A stretch of DNA of 26,959 bases from DATMTS01 sp035564555 (GCA_035564555.1 DATMTS010000007.1:1-26959), one strand, 5' to 3'. Numbered from the stretch's first letter, positions 1 through 7,870 are shown. Numbers and translations: made by a program. Notes: a model not told the origin generated them from the letters alone.

Positions 1-114
1 GCGCGCCGGCCTTGCATGGCGCTTACGCTCGCCGCGCCTTGCGTCGCGCCACTTTTCGCCGGAACCAGCGTTCCCGCCGCGCTTTTCGCGCCGAAGCCCT
101 CCGGCCTCGTTGCC

Positions 115-175
115 GTGCGCCACTTCTCGCGCCCTGCGCCACAAAATGTGGCGCGTCGCGTGAGAAGTGGCGCAC
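115..175. repeat. Nested inverted repeat (cruciform or stem-loop)
   Basis: An outer arm GTGCGCCACTTCTC (115-128) pairs exactly with GAGAAGTGGCGCAC (162-175). Inside it, GCGCCACA (136-143) pairs with TGTGGCGC (147-154) around a 3-base loop. A related word, GCGCCACTTTTCGCC, occurs at about 46-60. There is no T-run after the stem, so it is not a classical terminator for the unseen upstream gene, although that remains possible. No gene is seen in bases 1-417. Confidence 0.75.
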
Positions 176-196
176 GACGCGGGAAAACGGCGAAAC

Positions 197-307
197 GGGC
201 GAAACGGGCGAACGGGCGAACGGGCAAAACGGGCGAAACGGGCGAACGGGCGAACGGGCGAAGCGGGCGAAACGGGCGAACGGGCGAAGCGGGCGAAGCG
301 GGCGAAC
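197..307 (+). repeat. G-rich short tandem repeat array, 13 units
   Basis: Thirteen consecutive units of 8 or 9 bases follow one another: GGGCGAAC, GGGCGAAAC, GGGCGAAGC and one GGGCAAAAC. A degenerate copy precedes them at 181-196. Each unit begins with GGG and the gaps between GGG runs are 5-6 bases, which fits the usual G-quadruplex rule (four G3 runs, loops of 1-7). Open frames through the array give only low-complexity peptides, so it is not treated as coding. The array ends about 60 bases before the promoter of the Gfo-DUF993-SPI/E operon. Confidence 0.85.
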
Positions 308-362
308 ACGTGCGCACGCGCCACCACCGCCACGCGGCCCATGGCGCACCTCGCACCGCATG

Positions 363-388
363 TGCTACGCTCGGGTAAGCGCTTTCCC
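363..388 (+). promoter_or_regulatory. Promoter with overlapping LacI-type operator
   Basis: An extended -10 element, TGC followed by TACGCT (366-371), lies 46 bases before the GTG start of the Gfo-family gene. Immediately downstream, GGGTAAGCGCTTTCCC (373-388) is a 16-base palindrome broken by one T/T pair, with the central CG and AAGCGCTT core typical of LacI-family operators. It would cover the expected transcription start, which fits repression. No convincing -35 element is seen. The cognate regulator is not certain; the LacI gene at 11561-12604 is one candidate. Confidence 0.6.
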
Positions 389-417
389 TCGCCCTTCCTG
401 GAACGAAAGAGAACCAC

Positions 418-1587
418 GTGTCAGAGCAGACCAACGCCGCACCGCGCACCCTCGGGATCATCATGAACGGCGTCTCCGGGCGCATGGGCTATCGGCAGCA
501 CCTGGTGCGCTCGATCCTCGCCATCCGTGATCAGGGCGGCGTCGAACTCTCCGACGGCAGCCGCGTCCAGGTCGAGCCGCTGCTCGTCGGGCGCAACGAG
601 GCCAAACTCGCGGAACTCGCCGAGCGCCACGGCCTCGAGCACTACACGACCGACTTGGATGCCGCGCTCGCCGACGACCGCTGGCAGATCTACGCCGACT
701 TCCTCGTCACGAAGGCGAGGGCATCCGCCATCAAGAAGGCGATCGCGGCGGGTAAGGCGATCTACACCGAGAAGCCCACCGCGGAGAGTTTCGAGCAGGC
801 GCTCGAACTCGCGCGGCTCGCTCAGGCGGCCGGCATCAAGAACGGGGTGGTGCACGACAAGCTGTACCTGCCCGGATTGCGCAAACTGCGCCGCCTGATC
901 GACTCCGGATTCTTCGGCCGCATCCTCTCGGTGCGGGGCGAGTTCGGCTACTGGGTGTTCGAAGGCGATTGGATGCCCGCGCAGCGCCCCAGCTGGAACT
1001 ACCGCGCCGAAGACGGCGGCGGCATCATCGTGGACATGTTCCCGCATTGGAACTACGTGCTCGAGAACCTGTTCGGTCGGGTCGAGTCGGTGTATGCACG
1101 CGCGGTCACCGAGATCCCGGAGCGCGTCGACGAGCAGGGTGCGACCTACCGTGCCACCGCCGACGATGCCGCGTACGCGGTCTTCGAACTGGCCGGCGGC
1201 ATCACGGCGCAACTGAATTCCGGATGGACCACCCGGGTCAACCGCGACGAGTTGGTCGAGTTCCAGGTCGACGGCACCCTCGGCAGCGCCGTGGTCGGCC
1301 TCTTCGGGTGCAAGATCCAGCCCCGCAACGCGACGCCGCGACCCACCTGGAACCCCGATGTTCCCGACTCGCACGACTACTCGGGCGACTGGATCGAGAT
1401 TCCGACCAACGAGGTCTTCGAGAACGGCTTCAAGGTGCAGTGGGAGGAGTTCATCCGTCACGTGGCCGACGGCGGCCCGAACGACTACGACTTCCTGGCC
1501 GGCGCGCGCGGAGTGCTGCTGGCGGAGAAGGGTCTGGAGAGCTCCCGCGAGGGGCGCCGCCTCGTACTGCCCGAGGTGGCGGTATGA
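418..1587 (+). CDS. Gfo/Idh/MocA family NAD(P)-dependent oxidoreductase
   Basis: This 389-residue protein has the two-domain layout of the Gfo/Idh/MocA family: an N-terminal Rossmann domain and a C-terminal sheet domain. The family oxidises or reduces a hydroxyl group of sugars or cyclitols in the cytoplasm. The EKP motif is present (E118, K119, P120). The nucleotide-binding stretch near residue 12 reads GIIMNGVSGRMGY rather than a plain GxGxxG, so it is a divergent member. The GTG start at 418 is chosen because GAAAGAG lies about 8 bases upstream. The gene overlaps the next by four bases (ATGA), so it is co-translated with the DUF993 gene. The palindrome at 373-388 probably represses it. The substrate cannot be assigned. 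Confidence 0.88.
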   Translation: MSEQTNAAPRTLGIIMNGVSGRMGYRQHLVRSILAIRDQGGVELSDGSRVQVEPLLVGRNEAKLAELAERHGLEHYTTDLDAALADDRWQIYADFLVTKARASAIKKAIAAGKAIYTEKPTAESFEQALELARLAQAAGIKNGVVHDKLYLPGLRKLRRLIDSGFFGRILSVRGEFGYWVFEGDWMPAQRPSWNYRAEDGGGIIVDMFPHWNYVLENLFGRVESVYARAVTEIPERVDEQGATYRATADDAAYAVFELAGGITAQLNSGWTTRVNRDELVEFQVDGTLGSAVVGLFGCKIQPRNATPRPTWNPDVPDSHDYSGDWIEIPTNEVFENGFKVQWEEFIRHVADGGPNDYDFLAGARGVLLAEKGLESSREGRRLVLPEVAV

Positions 1588-2825
1588 GTTCGACCCTTCT
1601 GCTCATGGATGCCGCGGGCGCGACGTACATCGAGGAACTGGCCGCAGCCCCGGTCTTCAGCCGGCCGACGAGGCCGCTGCGCTCGCGCATCGCATACGCC
1701 GCCGCGCACGTGATCCCGAAGCCGTGGGCCGAGAACGTGCCGGGCGCCCCGGCCGACGTCGACTGGGATGCGACGCTCGCGTTCCGCCGGCACGTCTGGT
1801 CGTGGGGCCTCGGCGTCGCCGACGCGATGGATACCGCGCAGCGCAACATGGGCCTGGATGCCGCCGCCACCCGCGAACTGATCTCGCGCAGCGCCGCTGA
1901 AGCACGCGCCGCCGGTGGGAGCATCGTGGCGGGCGTGAACACCGACCACATCGACGACGAGTCGCTCACGCTGCAGCAGATCATCGACGCCTACGTGACG
2001 CAGTTGCAGTTCACCGAAGACGCGGGCGCGGGCGCCGTGCTGATGGCATCCCGCCACTTGGCGCGAACGGCGACCACGGCCGCCGAGTACGAGCACGTCT
2101 ACGGTGAGGTGCTGTCGCGTGCAGCGGGGCCGGTGATCCTGCACTGGCTGGGCACGGCCTTCGACCCGCAACTCGCCGGGTACTTCGGCGCCTCCGACGA
2201 CCTGAAGGCGGCGACCGACACGCTGGTACGCATCATCGAGAACAATCCCGATCAGGTCGTGGGCGTGAAGATGAGCCTGCTCGACGCGGATGCCGAGATC
2301 GCCGTGCGGGCGCGACTGCCGAAGACCGCCACGATGTACACCGGCGACGACTTCAACTACGTCGGACTCATCGACCCCACGCTTCCCGGCGACGAATCCG
2401 ACGCGCCGCTTGGCGACGCGACGGAACCGACCAACGGCACATCGTCTGACACCGCCGACGGCACCTACTCGAACGCCCTGCTCGGGGCGTTCGCGACGAT
2501 CGCGCCGAACGCGTCCGCGGCCATCCAGGCGCTCGATCGTGACGACCACGACGCGTACCGCGGCATCCTCGGTCCTACCGAGGCGCTCTCCCGTCAGGTG
2601 TTCGCAGCCCCGACCTTCTACTACAAGACCGGCGTCGCATTCCTCAGCTGGCTGAACGGCCACCAGGAATCCTTCAGCATGGTCGGGGGCCTGCACTCGG
2701 CTCGCAGCCTTCCGCATCTCTCCGAGATCGTGCGCCTCGCCAATTCCGCGGGTGCGCTGGAACGTCCCGAACTCGCGGCCGCGCGTTGGCACGGTCTGCT
2801 CGCTCTGAACGGCGTCGCGTCGTGA
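1584..2825 (+). CDS. DUF993 / dihydrodipicolinate synthase-like protein
   Basis: This 413-residue protein matches my recollection of DUF993, a family usually labelled 'dihydrodipicolinate synthase family protein'. The segment VVGVKMSLLD carries K229 at the place of the Schiff-base lysine (GxK) of class I aldolases of the DHDPS/N-acetylneuraminate lyase superfamily, and YTGDDFNY follows. A lyase or aldolase acting on a keto sugar or keto acid is therefore the most reasonable guess; this is inference. The ATG at 1584 overlaps the stop of the preceding Gfo gene, and its own stop overlaps the next start (GTGA). At about 413 residues it is much longer than true DapA (about 290), and it sits in a sugar operon, so a lysine-biosynthesis role is unlikely. 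Confidence 0.8.
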   Translation: MSSTLLLMDAAGATYIEELAAAPVFSRPTRPLRSRIAYAAAHVIPKPWAENVPGAPADVDWDATLAFRRHVWSWGLGVADAMDTAQRNMGLDAAATRELISRSAAEARAAGGSIVAGVNTDHIDDESLTLQQIIDAYVTQLQFTEDAGAGAVLMASRHLARTATTAAEYEHVYGEVLSRAAGPVILHWLGTAFDPQLAGYFGASDDLKAATDTLVRIIENNPDQVVGVKMSLLDADAEIAVRARLPKTATMYTGDDFNYVGLIDPTLPGDESDAPLGDATEPTNGTSSDTADGTYSNALLGAFATIAPNASAAIQALDRDDHDAYRGILGPTEALSRQVFAAPTFYYKTGVAFLSWLNGHQESFSMVGGLHSARSLPHLSEIVRLANSAGALERPELAAARWHGLLALNGVAS

Positions 2826-3685
2826 CCGGCGCCCACGCCCGACTGTCGCTCAACCAGGCGACCATCAAATACGCCGACCTGGAGACCGCTCTGCGCGTGA
2901 CAGGTGATGCCGGCATCCGCAGCATCGGGCTGTGGCGCGAACCGGTTGCCGAGGTCGGCCTCGCGACCGCCGTGCAACGCGTCGCCGACTCGGGGCTACG
3001 CGTCTCCAGCCTGTGTCGGGCCGGCTTCTTCACCGCCCCGGCAGGGCCCATCCGGCGGCAGGCTCTCGACGACAATCGTCGCGCGATCGAGGAGACGGCG
3101 GCGCTCGCCGCCGCCGGAGCGCCGGGTTCGAGCCCCGTTCTGGTGCTCGTCGCAGGCGGCCTGCCGCCCGGCTCCCGCGACCTGCTCGGGGCGCGTGAGC
3201 GCGTGCGCGACGCGATCGGCGAGCTTCACGGCGACGCGGAGTCCTCGGGCGTGACGCTTGCGATCGAGCCGTTGCATCCGATGTATGCCGCTGACCGCGC
3301 GGTCGTCTCGACGCTGGGTCAGGCGATCGACATCGCCGAACAGTTCGGCTCGTCGGTCGGGGTCGTCGTCGACACATTCCACATCTGGTGGGATCCGCAG
3401 GTGCTCGACCAGATCGCGCGTGCCGGGCGGGGCGGCAGGATCGCCTCGTATCAGGTGTGCGACTGGATCACACCGTTGCCTGCGGACGTGCTGCTCGGCC
3501 GCGGCATGATGGGCGACGGACACATCGACTTCGCGCCGATCACCCGTGCTGTGGCCGCGGCCGGCTACACGGGAGACATTGAGGTCGAGATCTTCAACCA
3601 GGAGATCTGGGATGCGTCGCACGCCGAGGTCGCGGAACGGGTCGCCGAGACCTTCGGCGCCTTCGTCGCACCGTCCCTGGCGTGA
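2822..3685 (+). CDS. Sugar phosphate isomerase/epimerase (TIM barrel)
   Basis: This 287-residue protein belongs to the xylose-isomerase-like / AP-endonuclease-2 TIM-barrel superfamily. Probable metal ligands follow the family order: E149 in LAIEPLHP, D184 and H187 in VVDTFHIW, and E254/E256 in DIEVEIFNQE. The usual HxH/HxK position reads YQVCDW, a small departure. Members isomerise, epimerise, dehydrate or hydrate sugars, and function cannot be read from the fold. The GTG at 2822 overlaps the DUF993 stop; a start 36 bases upstream would lie entirely inside DUF993 and is not preferred. With the Gfo and DUF993 genes it forms a three-gene translationally coupled unit. Confidence 0.85.
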   Translation: MTGAHARLSLNQATIKYADLETALRVTGDAGIRSIGLWREPVAEVGLATAVQRVADSGLRVSSLCRAGFFTAPAGPIRRQALDDNRRAIEETAALAAAGAPGSSPVLVLVAGGLPPGSRDLLGARERVRDAIGELHGDAESSGVTLAIEPLHPMYAADRAVVSTLGQAIDIAEQFGSSVGVVVDTFHIWWDPQVLDQIARAGRGGRIASYQVCDWITPLPADVLLGRGMMGDGHIDFAPITRAVAAAGYTGDIEVEIFNQEIWDASHAEVAERVAETFGAFVAPSLA

Positions 3686-3737
3686 GACGCGCCCGCGCCG
3701 TGCGCGTGGCATCCTGCGGGAGGGGAAGATTGTCATC

Positions 3738-4835
3738 ATGCGCGTCGTGATCGCACCGGACTCGTTCAAGGGATCGGCCACAGCTCCGGATGCCGCCCGG
3801 GCCATCGCCCAGGGGTGGCGTTCCGTGCGCCCGCACGACGAATTGCGCCTGGTGCCTATGGCCGACGGCGGTGAGGGAACGCTCGACGCATTCGAGGTCG
3901 CCGTGCCCGGCGCGCGGCGCATCGCCGTGACGGTCGCCGGACCGATCGGAACGCCGGTGCCGAGCTCCTGGCTGTTGCTTCCCGCGACGGATGCCGCACC
4001 CCGTGGCACAGGCGTCGTGGAGCTCGCCTGCACGAGCGGCATCACGCTGCTCGATGAGCTCGCGCCGTTCGCGGCGCACACGCTCGGTTTCGGCCAGGCG
4101 ATTCTCGACGCCCTCGATCACGACGTCTCCGCCGTGCTGCTGGCGATCGGCGGCAGCGCGTCGACCGATGGCGGAGCGGGCGTTCTCGTCGCGCTCGGCG
4201 CTCGGCTGACGGATGCCGCGGGGCACCCGGTGCCGCTGGGCAACGCGGGGCTCGCGCACCTGGAACACGTCGACCTCAGCCGGATGCGCCCGGTTCCGCC
4301 GGGCGGGGCCCGCATTCTGAGCGACGTCACGAATCCGTTGCTGGGGGACAACGGCGCCGCGGCCGTGTTCGGCCCGCAGAAGGGCGCGACCCGTGCAGAC
4401 GTGCCGGCTCTCGAACACGGCCTTCGCCGACTTGCGCGCTTCCTACCTGCCGATCCGGACGCCCCGGGTGCCGGCGCGGCGGGCGGAACCGGCTTCGGCC
4501 TGCTGGGCTGGGGAGCCGAGATGGCACCCGGGTCCGCCGCCGTGGGACTGGCACTGGGGTTGCCGGATGCCATCGCCACAGCGGATCTCGTCATCACGGG
4601 GGAGGGCCGCTACGACAGCCAGTCGGCTGCAGGAAAGGTGCCGGGTCATGTCGCGGCGCTCGCCGCGGCATCCGGAACCGAGGCGGCGCTGGTCGCCGGC
4701 GGCATCCAAGCTTCCACGGAACACTTCACGGCCGCGCGCTCGCTCGTCGACCTCGCGGGGGCACTGGATGCCGCCCTGGCCGAGCCGCTGCGCTGGCTGA
4801 GCGCCGCAGGCGCCGAACTCGCCGCCGCCTTGTAG
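3738..4835 (+). CDS. Glycerate kinase (GlxK/GarK family)
   Basis: This 365-residue protein phosphorylates D-glycerate with ATP, giving 2- or 3-phosphoglycerate according to subfamily, and so feeds glycerate into lower glycolysis. Family signatures are clear: VIAPDSFKGS at the N-terminus, MADGGEGT, the GGSASTDGGAG segment starting at residue 138, and TGEGRYDSQSAAGK near the C-terminus. The length is normal. The ATG at 3738 has a strong purine-rich ribosome site (GGGAGGGGAAG) about 10 bases upstream. It starts 52 bases after the SPI/E gene on the same strand, so it may be the last gene of that operon or have its own promoter. If linked, it suggests that the upstream pathway yields glycerate, for example through a three-carbon aldol product; this is inference. 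Confidence 0.92.
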   Translation: MRVVIAPDSFKGSATAPDAARAIAQGWRSVRPHDELRLVPMADGGEGTLDAFEVAVPGARRIAVTVAGPIGTPVPSSWLLLPATDAAPRGTGVVELACTSGITLLDELAPFAAHTLGFGQAILDALDHDVSAVLLAIGGSASTDGGAGVLVALGARLTDAAGHPVPLGNAGLAHLEHVDLSRMRPVPPGGARILSDVTNPLLGDNGAAAVFGPQKGATRADVPALEHGLRRLARFLPADPDAPGAGAAGGTGFGLLGWGAEMAPGSAAVGLALGLPDAIATADLVITGEGRYDSQSAAGKVPGHVAALAAASGTEAALVAGGIQASTEHFTAARSLVDLAGALDAALAEPLRWLSAAGAELAAAL

Positions 4836-4894
4836 CGCTCGGACGCCCGACCGGCGCGACGTGGGGCGCCCGGACCGGCGAACCGCAATGTGGA

Positions 4895-6445
4895 TCAGGC
4901 GACCGCGGCTCCGGCCGCCGCCGCATAGCGCGCGTACTGCTCGCGAATCACGGGGCGGTGATCGATGCCGGGCTGCGCCACGATCTCAAGCGGCCAGTTC
5001 GGCCGGGATCCGGTGAGCACCCACGCCGCCTGTGCGGCGGCGCCATCGGCGACGTACTCGCCGGGCGCGGGCACGACGACCGGGGCGTCGAACACCTGGG
5101 CGGCGATCGCCTGAACGGCCGGATTCTGGGCGGCGCCGCCGATCACGAGCAGCCTAGTGGCGTGCACGCCGACCCCTCGTACCGCGTCGAGACCGGCACC
5201 GAGACCGCACAGCATCCCCTCGACCGCGGCGCGCGCGATGTTCTCGCGACGAGTGGAGGCGATTGAGAGCCCGTGCATGCTGGCACGGGCGTCGGGCAGG
5301 TTCGGGGTGCGTTCGCCCTCGAAATACGGCACGAGCACCACACCGTCTGCTCCGGCCTCGGCGAGCAGCGCCAGTTCACCGAGCAGGTCGAGGTCGACAT
5401 CCAGCAGCCGGGCGATCGAGCCGAGCACGCGCGCCGCGTTGAGCGTTGCGATCAAAGGCAGGAACAGGCCGGAGGCGTCCGCGAACCCGGCGACCGTGCC
5501 ACTGGCGTCCCGGGCCGGCGCATCCGCGACCGCGAACACTGTGCCGCTGGTGCCGATCGACACCACCACGTCGCCGGATGCGGCTCCCAGACCGAGCGCG
5601 GCGCCCGCGTTGTCGCCGGCGCCGGGGCCGACCAGGATGCCGGCCGGCAGCGCCGGGGAGGAGGCGTTCCCGGGTGCGCCGAGGTTCACGGTCGTGCCTG
5701 CAGCCGATTCCGGCTCGAGAACCCGGGGGAGCACCACCGGGGCCCCCTCGCCCCCAGCCGCGCCCGCGCCGGCTCCGGCTTCGGTGCCGTCGGCAGCGCG
5801 CCCGCCTGCTCCGGCGGCGGCGCGTCCCGTTCGCCCGAACGCGCGCTCGAACAGGTCGAGATCGTACTCACCGGTGGTGGGCGACCAGTATGCCGTCCCA
5901 CTGGCATCCGAGCGATCGGTGACGAGCGCGTCGAGGTCGGGCCCGAGCGGCGACTCGTCCGCCGGCCCGTATCCCAGCAGTCGCCAGGTCAGCCAGTCGT
6001 GCGGAAGGGCGACGGCGGCGACCCGTGCGGCGTTGTCCGGTTCGGCGTCCCGCAGCCAGCACAGCTTGGTCGCGGTGAACGATGCCACCGGTACGCACCC
6101 GGTGCGCTCCGCGAACGCCGTTGCCCCGACCTCGGCGATCAGGTCGCGCGCCGCCTGTGCGCTCCGGGTGTCGTTCCAGAGCAATGCCGGCCGGATCACC
6201 CGCCCGGCGGCATCCAGCACGACCATTCCGTGCTGTTGCCCGGCGACCGAGACCGCCGCCACCTCGTCCAGCCCGCCTGCGTCGTCGATGGCGGCGCCCA
6301 GCGCGCGCCACCACGCCGCCGGATCGACCTCGGTGCCTTCCGGATGCCCGGCCCGGCCGGAGCGCACCAGAGCACCGGTCTCGAGGTCGCGGATCACGAC
6401 CTTGCAACTCTGAGTCGACGAATCGACACCGGCTACGAGTGTCAT
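4895..6445 (-). CDS. xylB: Xylulokinase
   Basis: This 516-residue FGGY-family kinase phosphorylates D-xylulose to xylulose 5-phosphate, linking xylose to the pentose phosphate pathway. Seen features are the N-terminal phosphate loop GVDSSTQSCK, the GPGAGDNAG motif with probable catalytic base D278, SIGTSGTVFA, and the adenosine-binding GGAAQNPAVQ near the C-terminus. The ATG at 6445 is chosen for its AAAGGTG ribosome site; the frame stays open 120 bases further upstream but looks non-coding. A Gly/Ala-rich, low-complexity insert of about 33 residues (bases about 5740-5838) sits ahead of VVLPRVLEPES and explains the high number of the catalytic Asp. It lies downstream of xylA on the same strand, separated by 208 bases. 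Confidence 0.93.
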   Translation of the reverse strand: MTLVAGVDSSTQSCKVVIRDLETGALVRSGRAGHPEGTEVDPAAWWRALGAAIDDAGGLDEVAAVSVAGQQHGMVVLDAAGRVIRPALLWNDTRSAQAARDLIAEVGATAFAERTGCVPVASFTATKLCWLRDAEPDNAARVAAVALPHDWLTWRLLGYGPADESPLGPDLDALVTDRSDASGTAYWSPTTGEYDLDLFERAFGRTGRAAAGAGGRAADGTEAGAGAGAAGGEGAPVVLPRVLEPESAAGTTVNLGAPGNASSPALPAGILVGPGAGDNAGAALGLGAASGDVVVSIGTSGTVFAVADAPARDASGTVAGFADASGLFLPLIATLNAARVLGSIARLLDVDLDLLGELALLAEAGADGVVLVPYFEGERTPNLPDARASMHGLSIASTRRENIARAAVEGMLCGLGAGLDAVRGVGVHATRLLVIGGAAQNPAVQAIAAQVFDAPVVVPAPGEYVADGAAAQAAWVLTGSRPNWPLEIVAQPGIDHRPVIREQYARYAAAAGAAVA

Positions 6446-6653
6446 GTGTGCACCTTTCGTTTGAGTCGGCCGCGCCACCCTTGCCCGGCGAAGATTGCAG
6501 GTGATCCTCTCAACACGCCGCGCCGGGATGCGCGAAACGCCGCTGAGCGCGAATTTCTCCTGCAATCGCGCGGCGGACCCGGACGGGCGCGCACCCGGAC
6601 GGGCGGACCCGGACGGGGCGCGCGACCCGGAGGGCGCGCGGCCCAGGTGATGT
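6446..6653 (-). repeat. xylA-xylB spacer with four ACCCGGACGGG-type repeats
   Basis: The 208-base gap between xylA and xylB has no gene. It holds four copies of ACCCGGACGGG, the last reading ACCCGGAGGG, at 6577-6587, 6593-6603, 6607-6617 and 6625-6634. Each copy is nearly self-complementary (CCCG/CGGG), so the transcript behind xylA could fold into a row of short GC stems. This may act as a terminator or as an mRNA 3'-end stabiliser that separates xylA from xylB expression. I see no clear promoter for xylB. Confidence 0.6.
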
Positions 6654-7844
6654 CTAGCGGGCGCCGAGCAGGTGCTCGAGGGCGAGCTGCTGCAGGCGCA
6701 CGAAGCCGAAGCCCTGGCCGCCGAAGTAGGGCTCGGGGTCGAAGTCCTCGAACGAGGCGCGATCCGCGATCAGGTCGTCGTAGCCCTCACCCTCGTTCAG
6801 CGTCGGAACCGACAGCTCCGGCACGCGTGAGGCCGCGAGCGCGTCCTGCACCTCGGGGTCGGCGCGGAACGCGGCGGCGCGCTCCTTCAGCAGCAGGTAG
6901 GTGCGCATGTTCGCTGCGGCCGAGTCCCACACCCCGGAGATGTCCTCGGTGCGTGACGGCTTGTAGTCGAAGTGACGCGGGCCGTCGTATGCGGGACCGC
7001 CGTTCGGACCGCCGTTCTCCAGCAGGTCGACGAGTGCGAACGCGTTCTGCAGGTCACCGTGACCGAACACGAGATCCTGGTCGTACTTGATGCCGCGCTG
7101 CCCGTTCAGGTCGATGTGGAACAGCTTGCCCTGATACAACGCCTGTGCGACACCCGCTGCGAAGTTGAGCCCCGCCATCTGCTCGTGCCCGACCTCGGGA
7201 TTGATGCCGACCAGTTCCGGGCGTTCCAGCGTTTCGATGAACGCGAGTGCGTGGCCCAGGGTGGGCAGCAGGATGTCACCGCGCGGCTCGTTCGGCTTCG
7301 GCTCGATCGCGAACCGGATGTCGTACCCCTTGTCGGTGACGTACTGGCCCAGCAGGTTGACGGCCTCGCGGTAGCGTTCGAGGGCGGCGCGGATGTCTTT
7401 GGCCGAGTCGTATTCGGCGCCCTCGCGGCCGCCCCACATCACGAAGGTCTTGGCACCCAGTTCGGCACCGAGGTCGAGCTGGCGCAGCACCTTGCGCAAC
7501 GCGAACCGGCGAACCGCGCGATCGTTCGAGGTGAAGCCGCCGTCCTTGAAGACGGGAGCGCTGAACAGGTTGGTCGTGACCATCGGCACGATGAGGCCCG
7601 TGTCGGCGAGAGCCTGCTTCAGCCGGTCGATTTGCGTCTGGCGTTCGGCGTCGCTCGAGCCGAACGGGAACAGGTCGTCATCATGGAAGGTGAGCCCGTA
7701 CGCGCCGAGCTCGCTCAGCCTGTGCACCGCTTCGACGACGTCGAGCTGGGGGCGTGTGGGGCCGCCGAACGGGTCCGAGCCGTTGTAGCCGATCGTCCAG
7801 AGGCCGAACGAGAACTTGTCGTCACGAGTGGGGGTGGGAGCCAT
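6654..7844 (-). CDS. xylA: Xylose isomerase
   Basis: This 396-residue protein interconverts D-xylose and D-xylulose using divalent metal. It is of the short, Streptomyces-like class: the catalytic histidine of FHDDD falls exactly at residue 54 with an aspartate at 57, and the metal-binding glutamate of AIEPKPNEPRGD is residue 181, the classical numbering. WGGREGAEYD and FHIDLNGQRGIKYDQD supply the remaining ligand region. The ATG at 7844 has a GAAGGGC ribosome site. It is the first gene of the xylA-xylB pair. A promoter and probable operator lie just upstream at 7871-7916. Nothing looks truncated. Confidence 0.97.
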   Translation of the reverse strand: MAPTPTRDDKFSFGLWTIGYNGSDPFGGPTRPQLDVVEAVHRLSELGAYGLTFHDDDLFPFGSSDAERQTQIDRLKQALADTGLIVPMVTTNLFSAPVFKDGGFTSNDRAVRRFALRKVLRQLDLGAELGAKTFVMWGGREGAEYDSAKDIRAALERYREAVNLLGQYVTDKGYDIRFAIEPKPNEPRGDILLPTLGHALAFIETLERPELVGINPEVGHEQMAGLNFAAGVAQALYQGKLFHIDLNGQRGIKYDQDLVFGHGDLQNAFALVDLLENGGPNGGPAYDGPRHFDYKPSRTEDISGVWDSAAANMRTYLLLKERAAAFRADPEVQDALAASRVPELSVPTLNEGEGYDDLIADRASFEDFDPEPYFGGQGFGFVRLQQLALEHLLGAR

Positions 7845-7870
7845 GGGAGTGCCCTTCAGCGTCGTCGGTG

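Noticed and set aside
197..307. Possible CRISPR array
   Set aside because: Units are 8-9 bases with no unique spacers, and no cas genes are present.
12..530. Several overlapping frames through bases 12-530 with repeats of GERANGR/KRAKRAN type
   Set aside because: They are translations of the 8-9-base tandem repeat; they show no stable frame, no ribosome site and no domain, and one runs into the Gfo gene in the wrong frame.
1584..2825. True dihydrodipicolinate synthase (dapA) for lysine synthesis
   Set aside because: The protein is far longer than DapA, shares only the lysine-containing strand, and sits in a sugar operon.
4836..4894. Bidirectional terminator between glycerate kinase and xylB
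   Set aside because: Only a short GGGCGCCC palindrome (4864-4871) and a loose GCCCGACCGGCG duplication are present; there is no convincing stem with a T-run.
6446..6565. 40-residue N-terminal extension of xylulokinase
   Set aside because: The extension lacks similarity to kinases, and the ATG at 6445 has a good ribosome site directly before the conserved GVDSSTQ segment.
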